Positions 6,797-12,120 of a stretch of DNA of 12,120 nucleotides are shown in pieces (the stretch's first letter is position 1; the number at the start of each line of letters is the position of its first letter). Where the stretch lies: contig JAPUIV010000214.1 in assembly GCA_027296665.1 (NCBI GenBank), forward strand, positions 1-12,120, written 5' to 3'. The notes below the pieces were generated by a model that was not told the origin of the DNA, searched no databases, and worked only from the letters and a program-made list of their open reading frames with translations. Position numbers and translations under genes: made by a program. This DNA is from Acidobacteriota bacterium (GTDB lineage: Bacteria > Acidobacteriota > Polarisedimenticolia > JAPUIV01).

Positions 6797-7975
6797 ATGA
6801 AGGAGGGGATTTCCACCGGCACCCGGATCGGGAGTTACATTCGCAGACTCCGGGAAAACTATGGTTACACCCTTCGCCGGGTTGAGCAGCGCTCCCAGGC
6901 GATCGGCGATTGCATCGACAATTCCCAGCTCTCCCGTTTCGAAAAGGGGAAATCCTTTCCTTCCTTCGAAAAACTCCGCATTCTCGCCAAGGTCTTCAAC
7001 ATCCCGGTTCAGAACTTTTCCGATATGCTGGACCTGGAGGTGTTCGACCAGTTCAAGCCAACGGGGACGAATTTCAACGAATTAATGGAAACGGGATCCC
7101 GGGAATTCGAGGCGGGGAATTTCGGAAGGGCCTACGTTATCTTCGAACGTTGCCTGGAGGTGGAGAAATCCGGAACCCGGGAAGAACGGGCGGAGAGAAA
7201 GGCCCGGGCCCGAGGCCGCATGGCCATAGCCCTGAAAAAACTCGGCAAGCTTTCCATGACGGAAATGGAACTGCGCTCCATCCTCAGGGACCGTTCTCTG
7301 CTGAGTGCCCCGACCCAGATTCGAACCCTTCTGCAACTTGCCTCGGTGAACCGGGAGATGGGGGACCGGTACCTTGCGGCCATCATTTCCCGGGAATGCC
7401 TGGAACTCTCCCTTGCGGAGAATGATCGCCAGAGCCAGGCGGCGTCGCGGCAGATTCTCGGGAACGTCCTGTTCGAGGATGGCCAACCTGGCCGGGCGGT
7501 TCCCCATTTCGAAGCCTCCCTCGACCTTTGGGAACTGCTGGGGCAGAAGCAAAAGAAGATCACCCTCCTGGCAACTCTGGGCGAATGCCTTTGCTGCCAG
7601 AAACAGAGCGTGAAGGGGTGGTCCCGCCTCAAAAGAGCTCTCCACCTGGCGAGAAAACTTTCTGATCGGCGTGGTGCCGCCTACACCTTGCACAAAATGG
7701 CGGTAGTCTGTTTCCGCGAGCAAAGGGGCAAGGAGGGGCATGATTTTATCACCCGTTCCAACCTGGAAGCCGATCAAGAACCTGAACGATATGTCGATAT
7801 CATCTTCGCAAACACATTCCTGCAATGGGATGAGGCCAATGGGTTGGGGAACCAGACCCAGGCCAAGATTGCCTTCGGACGTCTCAAACACCTCCGTCCC
7901 GACCTGGAACGCCGCCTTCCTGAGGTTGAGAGGTTCGATGAATACCTGAGAAGGAGTCAAAGCCATGTTGCGTAA
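6797..7975 (+). CDS. XRE-family HTH regulator with TPR repeats
   Basis: This is a predicted cytoplasmic DNA-binding regulator whose TPR half would bind a peptide or protein partner. ATG 6797 has AAGAGGG a few bases upstream and yields 392 residues; an in-frame TTG at 6695 would start inside the promoter region. The XRE helix-turn-helix covers about 9-75, with TGTRIGSYIRRLRENYGYTL, then NSQLSRFEKGKSFPSFEKLR as the recognition-helix region, then LAKVFNIPVQNF. From about 94 to 325 the sequence is helical with TPR-like pairs, for example SREFEAGNFGRAYVIFERCL (101-120), GNVLFEDGQPGRAVPHFEAS (222-241) and MAVVCFREQRGKEGHDFITR (301-320). HTH plus C-terminal TPRs is the RRNPP architecture (PlcR, Rgg, ComR) and is also found in uncharacterised Gram-negative regulators. 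Its 3' end overlaps the next gene by 11 nt, suggesting a functional pair. The target and ligand are unknown. Confidence 0.82.
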   Translation: MKEGISTGTRIGSYIRRLRENYGYTLRRVEQRSQAIGDCIDNSQLSRFEKGKSFPSFEKLRILAKVFNIPVQNFSDMLDLEVFDQFKPTGTNFNELMETGSREFEAGNFGRAYVIFERCLEVEKSGTREERAERKARARGRMAIALKKLGKLSMTEMELRSILRDRSLLSAPTQIRTLLQLASVNREMGDRYLAAIISRECLELSLAENDRQSQAASRQILGNVLFEDGQPGRAVPHFEASLDLWELLGQKQKKITLLATLGECLCCQKQSVKGWSRLKRALHLARKLSDRRGAAYTLHKMAVVCFREQRGKEGHDFITRSNLEADQEPERYVDIIFANTFLQWDEANGLGNQTQAKIAFGRLKHLRPDLERRLPEVERFDEYLRRSQSHVA

Positions 7976-8684
7976 GAGGATCCTTGCCCGGGTATTTGGA
8001 CTCCTCGCTGGCATTGTTCTGATGGGTACCTGGGTTTTCGGTGAGGTTTCGGTCAATTTCGACGCGGAAGGGAATTATCGGTATACCTCATTCCTCGTCG
8101 AACCGGGTCTCGAAGGGAACCGATTCTGGACCCCGGTCCGGGGGATCGAACGGCAAAGAATTTTGAACCCCGAAGGGGATCTTTTCGGTGATGGACGTCC
8201 CGCCCTGGTGGATGACCCGCAATCAGGTTCGCCCCTGGCCGTCTGGTCGGTGCGGTCGGGCCGGAGTGCCGTTCTGGTCTGGTCTATCTGGGAAGAGAAT
8301 GGGTGGAGCCCGCCCCGCTGGGTGCATCCAATCTCCTCTCCGTTCGAGGATCGGGATCCTGTGCTTGCCGTCGATTCGGACGGGCAGGTTCACCTGGTCT
8401 GGTGGAAGAACCAAGAGGGCCGTGGCATCGTCATCCGGAGCCGTTTTCTGGGTGAGGCGGGATGGTCCCTCCCCCGGCCGATCTCATCCAGGGGGATCGA
8501 TGCCCGTTATCCCGAGATCGAAATCACCGGGAATGGCCCGGCGGTTGTTTTCCGGTCCAACGGAAAGTTCGGGCAGCCGATACCTTTGAACAAGGGAATC
8601 ATTCCTTCCGGAGCAACAGACCAACTGGAAAAAAACAGTTCCGGCAATGATGGCCTTACGGACGATCCTGACGTTCTCCCGTGA
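7965..8684 (+). CDS. Exported protein with propeller-like repeats, function unknown
   Basis: I do not recognise a named family. ATG 7965 has AAGGAG (7951-7956) 8 nt upstream and lies inside the 3' end of the XRE-TPR gene, so translation is probably coupled. Of 239 residues, about 1-26 form a signal peptide (basic LRKR, then hydrophobic VFGLLAGIVLMGTWVFG). The mature part contains a unit of roughly 50 residues repeated: GRPALVDDPQSGSPLAVW (77-94) to GWSPPRWVHPIS, then DRDPVLAVDSDGQVHLVWW (129-147) to GWSLPRPISS, then a half unit ARYPEIEITGNGPAVVF (180-196). This is the pattern of beta-propeller (BNR or sialidase-like) blades, but there are too few for a closed propeller, and the third stops half way. 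The last 40 residues are polar and low in structure (NKGIIPSGATDQLEKNSSGN). It may be a truncated propeller, an assembling subunit or an envelope sensor partner. The role is unassigned. Confidence 0.72.
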   Translation: MLRKRILARVFGLLAGIVLMGTWVFGEVSVNFDAEGNYRYTSFLVEPGLEGNRFWTPVRGIERQRILNPEGDLFGDGRPALVDDPQSGSPLAVWSVRSGRSAVLVWSIWEENGWSPPRWVHPISSPFEDRDPVLAVDSDGQVHLVWWKNQEGRGIVIRSRFLGEAGWSLPRPISSRGIDARYPEIEITGNGPAVVFRSNGKFGQPIPLNKGIIPSGATDQLEKNSSGNDGLTDDPDVLP

Positions 8685-8723
8685 ACGGTTGCCCCTAGAA
8701 TCCTGATGAATCCATGATCCTTT

Positions 8724-8753
8724 TTGACGGGTTTCCAGCCCCTATGCTATGGT
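8724..8753 (+). promoter_or_regulatory. Extended -10 promoter for the pgsA operon
   Basis: TTGACG (8724-8729) is followed after 18 nt by TATGGT (8748-8753), preceded by TG at 8745-8746, an extended -10. Transcription would start near 8760, giving a leader of about 70 nt. That leader contains a small inverted repeat, CCGAAA (8772-8777) with TTTCGG (8788-8793). No Rho-independent terminator for the preceding gene is visible in this 146-nt gap. Confidence 0.55.
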
Positions 8754-8830
8754 AACTCTCGCTGCGGGAATCCGAAACGGGCTTCTTTTTCGGTTTCTCC
8801 AAACGGCCTACTTCGGGAGGGAAGGCGTTT

Positions 8831-9415
8831 ATGGAAACTCGAACGAAGCACAGCCTTCCCAAACCGATCATTAACCTTCCCACATCCATCACCATCTTCC
8901 GTATCTTCTTGGTGCCGGTTCTCGTAGTTGTCATCCTGACGAAATGGGAGCGGATCGGGGTGGCCATTTTTCTCTTGGCCGCCTTCACCGACTATCTGGA
9001 TGGCTATCTTGCCAGAAAGAGGGGAGAGGTGACCGCCATCGGGAAGCTTCTCGATCCGATCGCGGATAAATTACTCATGTCCGCTGCTTTCATCTCACTG
9101 GTGGAAGTGGAAGCGGCGCCCGCATGGATCGTCGTGATTGTTGTCGGGCGGGAGCTGGCAGTGAGCGGTCTACGCCAGGTCGCGGCCTGCCAGGGTGTGG
9201 CAATTCCCGCATCGGTCTGGGGGAAATTCAAGACGGCATCCCAGGTGATCGCGGTCGTTCTATTAATTCTCGGTGAACGCCACCTAGGACGGTTCGCCAT
9301 CCTGGGGCGGGCCGCCTTGTGGATTGTAGTATTTTTGGCGATCCTTTCCGCCTGGGACTACTTCCGAAAATTCACCCGGAGCCTTGGGCTTCTGAACGGT
9401 TCGAGGGCAACATGA
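8831..9415 (+). CDS. pgsA: CDP-diacylglycerol-glycerol-3-phosphate 3-phosphatidyltransferase
   Basis: This integral inner-membrane enzyme transfers the phosphatidyl group from CDP-diacylglycerol to glycerol-3-phosphate, the committed step to phosphatidylglycerol and cardiolipin. The 194-residue product shows the complete CDP-alcohol phosphatidyltransferase signature DX2DGX2ARX8GX3DX3D: D54, D57, G58, A61, R62, G71, D75 and D79. The N-terminal NLPTSITIFRIFLVP is typical of PgsA rather than of PssA. Several hydrophobic helices surround the motif. ATG 8831 follows GGGAGGGAAGG (8815-8825). Its stop overlaps the next start (ATGA), linking it to DUF502 and acyltransferase genes in a membrane-lipid operon. 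Confidence 0.94.
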   Translation: METRTKHSLPKPIINLPTSITIFRIFLVPVLVVVILTKWERIGVAIFLLAAFTDYLDGYLARKRGEVTAIGKLLDPIADKLLMSAAFISLVEVEAAPAWIVVIVVGRELAVSGLRQVAACQGVAIPASVWGKFKTASQVIAVVLLILGERHLGRFAILGRAALWIVVFLAILSAWDYFRKFTRSLGLLNGSRAT

Positions 9416-10698
9416 AATTCTGGCAAGGGGTTCGGACCCGGTTCCTGGGAGGGTTGCTGGTTCTCCTTCCCCTCTTCGTGACGGTCTGGGTCTTGTATCT
9501 GGTATTTGGTATCATCAATGCCACGGTAACGCCATGGGTGATCGGCTTCCTCGATAGGATCCCGATTCCCTTTTTCCAGACCGCCTGGAATCGCCTGATG
9601 GCCCCGGTCTTGGCCCTTTTCCTGACCCTCATTCTGATCTGCCTGATAGGGATCCTTGCCCGGGACGTGTTTGGCAGAAGATTGTTGAGGGCGATAGACG
9701 CCCTCTTCCTGAAGGTTCCCCTGATCAAGGGGGTATACGGCTCGGCCCGGCAGCTCATCGATGCCTTCTCCGCGGGTGGCTCCAACGCCTTCCGCCAGGT
9801 GGTCCTGGTCGAGTACCCGAGGAAGGGATTATTCGCGGTGGGATTCTCCACCGGTGATGCCATCCAGTCGTTGGCGGGCTTCGAGGTGGGGGAACTTATC
9901 ACCGTCTTTCTCCCCACCACTCCGAACCCAACATCGGGGATGATGATCATTCTTTCCAGTTCAGAATTGAAAATCCTGCCAATGAGCGTGGAGGAGGGCC
10001 TGAGATTGATCGTATCGGGGGGGGATTGTCGTCCCCCGAAACTAAACGCCGTGTATTACTGGTTGATCAAGGCTTTATTCTGGATCCCGGTAAGGATCTA
10101 CTTCCGGTTCCGGGTCACCGGACGAGAAAGGATCCCTTCCCGGGGCGCTCTTCTGGTGGTAGCGAACCATTGTTCCTTCCTCGATCCGTTCATTCTCGGA
10201 TCGGCATTTCCCAGAAGGATCCGTTTTTTCGTTCTTCGAAGAATGTACGAACTCATGCGCCTGTGCTGGTTTTACGTCGGCATGGGGACCATTCCTGTCG
10301 GAGGAAAGGAAGGAGATCGGAAGGCGATCCGTTCGGCCCTGCGGATCCTTGGCAGGGGAAAGATCATTGGAATCTTTCCCGAGGGTTCGCGAAGCGGGGA
10401 CGGCAATCTCGGCATGGGAAAAATGGGATCCGCCTACCTCGCCGCAAAGTCGAACGTGCCGATCGTTCCTGCCTATATTTCCGGCGCCTTCGAGGCGATG
10501 CCGCCCCGGTGCTGGTTTCCCAAGCCGGCCCGGATCCATGTCGCCTTCGGCCGGCCGATCCGCTTCGATCCCGTTGTCGGAAAGCGGATGAACCGTGATG
10601 AATTGTCCGCGATTTCCAGATCGGTCCAGGACTCGATAAGTGCCCTCCGGGACGAATGCTCACCGGCGGTGACCCATCCTCCGGGGATCAACCGGTGA
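9412..10698 (+). CDS. DUF502 membrane protein fused in frame to a PlsC-type acyltransferase (possibly two genes)
   Basis: As given, one 428-residue frame joins two families. Residues 1-204 are a DUF502 protein: two transmembrane segments (about 10-36 and 64-84), then PLIKGVYGSARQLIDAF (103-119), VLVEYPRKGLFAVGF (131-145) and PTTPNPTSG (168-176); its role in the envelope is unknown. Residues 214-428 are a 1-acylglycerol-3-phosphate O-acyltransferase domain, which would make phosphatidic acid: NHCSFLDP with H253 and D258, GTIPVGG (292-298), FPEGSRS (322-328) and VPAYISG (352-358). Start ATG 9412 overlaps the pgsA stop (ATGA). The junction lies at an eight-G run (10017-10024). Reading one G fewer gives a DUF502 ending SGGIVVPRN and a stop at 10043-10045, with GTG 10051 starting a normal plsC. 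Two separate genes is therefore the likelier ancestral state, and this may be a sequence error or a slippage site. Confidence 0.8.
   Translation: MKFWQGVRTRFLGGLLVLLPLFVTVWVLYLVFGIINATVTPWVIGFLDRIPIPFFQTAWNRLMAPVLALFLTLILICLIGILARDVFGRRLLRAIDALFLKVPLIKGVYGSARQLIDAFSAGGSNAFRQVVLVEYPRKGLFAVGFSTGDAIQSLAGFEVGELITVFLPTTPNPTSGMMIILSSSELKILPMSVEEGLRLIVSGGDCRPPKLNAVYYWLIKALFWIPVRIYFRFRVTGRERIPSRGALLVVANHCSFLDPFILGSAFPRRIRFFVLRRMYELMRLCWFYVGMGTIPVGGKEGDRKAIRSALRILGRGKIIGIFPEGSRSGDGNLGMGKMGSAYLAAKSNVPIVPAYISGAFEAMPPRCWFPKPARIHVAFGRPIRFDPVVGKRMNRDELSAISRSVQDSISALRDECSPAVTHPPGINR
10017..10024 (+). repeat. Eight-G homopolymer at the DUF502/PlsC junction
   Basis: Eight consecutive G residues lie at codons 202-205 of the fused frame, exactly where the DUF502 family normally ends. 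Loss of one G (or gain of two) would separate the two genes. Runs of this length are prone to base-calling error, replication slippage and transcriptional slippage. Confidence 0.95.
10051..10698 (+). other. plsC: Candidate independent plsC reading frame (acyltransferase portion)
   Basis: GTG at 10051 would start a 215-residue protein beginning VYYWLIKALFWIPVRIYFRF (GTG read as Met), the usual short amphipathic or membrane N-terminus of bacterial PlsC proteins. It contains all four acyltransferase motifs. No strong Shine-Dalgarno is visible, but under a one-G-shorter reading the DUF502 stop (10043-10045) is only 5 nt upstream, so translational coupling could drive it. This is an alternative reading of the same DNA as the fused CDS, not an additional gene. 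Confidence 0.5.
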
Positions 10699-11951
10699 AA
10701 CGGGTCCAAAAAAATCCTCGGGCCGAAATCGTGAGCATTGGTGAAGAGCTTCTTGGTGAAGGGCTCCGGGGAGGGAACGCCGAATACCTCGCGGGCCGCT
10801 TGTCCCGCCTTGGATTCCGGGTGCGTGTCAAGACCACGGTCGGAGACGACCTGGATGAAATTGGCGCGGTGCTCACCCGGGCGGTCGAGAAAATGGATTG
10901 CGTGATCGCCACCGGCGGGCTCGGACCGACCGGAGACGATCAGACCCTGGAGGCGGTGACCCTGGCCTTTCAGGCCCCTTTGCGCCATTCCGAGTCGATC
11001 TACCGCCGGCTCCTAGGGAAAAGGCAGGGGGGCCGGCCTGTCATGGCAAGGGCCCTCAGGCGGCAATCCCGGATCCCGGATGGGTTTGTTCCCCTTCCCA
11101 ATCCCCATGGAACGGCTCCGGGCCTGATCCGGAAGGGAAAGGAGGGCATCCTGGTCCTCCTTCCCGGCGTACCCCAGGAGATGAAAGGGATCTTCGAGGC
11201 CTCCGTACATTCCCGGCTCGCCCGGAGTTTTCCGGCCCTCCGTCCCAACCGGTCAAGGGTTCTGAAGATCGTGGGAGTTCCGGAACCGAGGATCGATCGT
11301 CTGGCGATCCAGGCCTTCCGGGCAGAGGGGCAGGGGATACCGACGGTTCTGGCCGGGTGCGGTTGCGTCGAGGTCCACCTGGGCCAAAAAGGTAGAGCGG
11401 CGACCCGGCGGATCGAGATCCGGATGCGCGGAAAACTCGGCATTGCGGTTTACGGGGTTGACGACGACACATTGGCGGAAGTCGTCGGTCGGTTGTTGCG
11501 GCAAGGACGCCAATCGTTGGCAGTTGCGGAATCCTGTACCGGAGGCATGCTGGGCGAGATGATCACATCGGTTCCCGGGGCCTCCCGCTATTTTTTCGGT
11601 GGGGTGATTGCCTACGGGAAACGGGCGAAACTCGAGATGCTGACCATCCGGGAGGATGATCTGAGGCGGCATGGCGCCGTCAGTTCGCGCCTCGCCGCCG
11701 CCATGGCGAAGCAGTCCCGTTTGCGGTTCTCGGCCTCTCTCGGCCTGGGAATCACCGGTATCGCAGGGCCTGGGGGTGGGAGCAGGAGGCATCCGCTGGG
11801 AGAGGTATTCATTGGTTTGTCCTGGAAGGAGGGTGCCCGGGCGGTTCGCTACCGGTTCCGTGGCGCCCGGGAACCTATCCGCCGGCGGGCCTGTGTTGCC
11901 GCCCTGGACCTGGTCCGGCGCCGCCTTATTCTCCACCCGGGAAAGGGATGA
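10695..11951 (+). CDS. cinA: CinA family protein (MoaB-like domain plus NMN deamidase domain)
   Basis: This is a cytoplasmic protein with two activities in characterised relatives: ADP-ribose pyrophosphatase (N-terminal COG1058/MoCF domain) and nicotinamide mononucleotide deamidase (C-terminal COG1546/PncC domain), both serving NAD recycling. From GTG 10695 the product is 418 residues, a normal length. The N-terminal domain has RAEIVSIGEELL (9-20) and GGLGPTGDD (74-82). The C-terminal domain has AESCTGG (278-284) with the active-site Ser, TSVPGASRYFFGGVIAYG (291-308) and TGIAGPGGG (354-362). The (D/N)TN that usually follows the first motif reads GGN (26-28). GTG overlaps the upstream stop (GTGA). 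An in-frame ATG at 10656 would add 13 residues and lengthen the overlap. The pairing with thpR is a familiar neighbourhood near recA. Confidence 0.93.
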   Translation: MKRVQKNPRAEIVSIGEELLGEGLRGGNAEYLAGRLSRLGFRVRVKTTVGDDLDEIGAVLTRAVEKMDCVIATGGLGPTGDDQTLEAVTLAFQAPLRHSESIYRRLLGKRQGGRPVMARALRRQSRIPDGFVPLPNPHGTAPGLIRKGKEGILVLLPGVPQEMKGIFEASVHSRLARSFPALRPNRSRVLKIVGVPEPRIDRLAIQAFRAEGQGIPTVLAGCGCVEVHLGQKGRAATRRIEIRMRGKLGIAVYGVDDDTLAEVVGRLLRQGRQSLAVAESCTGGMLGEMITSVPGASRYFFGGVIAYGKRAKLEMLTIREDDLRRHGAVSSRLAAAMAKQSRLRFSASLGLGITGIAGPGGGSRRHPLGEVFIGLSWKEGARAVRYRFRGAREPIRRRACVAALDLVRRRLILHPGKG

Positions 11952-12120
11952 TGAGAGGTTTTTTTTCCATTTCCCTTCCGCAGGAAATGCGGAAAACCCT
12001 CACCTGTTTCCAGGCCGGGATATCCACCGACTTTCCCACCCTACGCTGGGTTCGCGAGGACGCATTCCACCTGACATTGCGATTCCTGGGAGAAATATCC
12101 AGGGAATTTGCTGAATCGGT
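11948..12120 (+). CDS. thpR: RNA 2',3'-cyclic phosphodiesterase (2'-5' RNA ligase family), 5' end
   Basis: This is a 2H phosphoesterase that acts on RNA 2',3'-cyclic or 2'-5' ends in the cytoplasm. Only the first 57 or so residues are inside the window. Reading from ATG 11948 or the adjacent ATG 11951 gives MRGFFSISLPQEM, then LRWVREDAFHLTLRFLGE, which carries the first of the two HxT motifs (HLTL, His40 from ATG 11951) in the exact family context. ATG 11948 overlaps the cinA stop at 11949-11951 (ATGA), with GGGAAAGGG just upstream. An eight-T run (11959-11966) falls in the fourth to sixth codons without disturbing the frame. The second HxT motif lies beyond the window. Confidence 0.85.
   Translation, partial: MMRGFFSISLPQEMRKTLTCFQAGISTDFPTLRWVREDAFHLTLRFLGEISREFAES

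Noticed and set aside
8698..8718. Near-tandem repeat GAATCCTGAT / GAATCCATGAT after the exported-protein gene
   Set aside because: There are only two imperfect 10-11-nt copies with no dyad or further units; too short to assign a role.
11671..12114. Alternative + frame across the cinA end and thpR start
   Set aside because: It conflicts with cinA motifs to 11951 and with the HLTLRFLGE frame of thpR; its translation is proline/arginine-rich noise.

Overview
The window is a GC-rich stretch of bacterial chromosome with every supportable gene on the + strand. It looks like core, vertically inherited DNA: there is no transposase, integrase, phage gene, CRISPR array, rRNA or tRNA that I can see, and no gene stands out by composition. 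A type IV pilus retraction ATPase, a periplasmic lytic transglycosylase and DUF4124-like modules point to a Gram-negative organism. The gene set (pilT, alaS, pgsA, DUF502, plsC, cinA, thpR) would fit a lineage near Desulfobacterota or Nitrospirota, but that placement is a low-confidence inference.

Layout. (1) 5-1192 is a PilT/PilU-type ATPase. A 96-nt gap holding a possible hairpin leads to alaS (TTG start, 1289-3973). (2) alaS is followed, with an ATGA overlap, by an exported lytic transglycosylase (3970-4674), then a YhcC/TIGR01212 radical SAM protein (about 4697-5626), then, with another ATGA overlap, an adenosine-deaminase-family enzyme (5623-6651). (3) A 145-nt intergenic region carries a sigma70-like promoter and a sigma54-like -24/-12 element. 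It precedes an XRE-HTH/TPR regulator (6797-7975), whose 3' end overlaps by 11 nt a signal-peptide-bearing protein with propeller-like repeats (7965-8684). (4) A 146-nt intergenic region with an extended -10 promoter precedes pgsA (8831-9415), which is coupled by ATGA to a DUF502 membrane protein. In this sequence the DUF502 frame runs straight into a PlsC-type acyltransferase (9412-10698). cinA follows (10695-11951, GTGA overlap), then the 5' end of thpR (11948 to the window end, ATGA overlap).

Function. The third block groups phospholipid synthesis (PgsA, PlsC) with NAD/nucleotide housekeeping (CinA) and RNA processing (ThpR). Overlapping start/stop codons suggest tight translational coupling. 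The middle block is the least conventional: an XRE-TPR regulator followed at once by an exported protein of unknown function.

Most notable observations. (a) An eight-G run at 10017-10024 lies exactly at the DUF502/PlsC junction. Reading one G fewer gives a canonical-looking DUF502 C-terminus and a stop, followed 5 nt later by a plausible GTG start for a separate plsC. The fusion is therefore either a base-calling error, a real indel, or a slippage/phase-variation site. (b) The XRE-TPR regulator plus overlapping exported protein resembles the layout of peptide-sensing RRNPP modules. I did not find a convincing wholly new multi-gene system.
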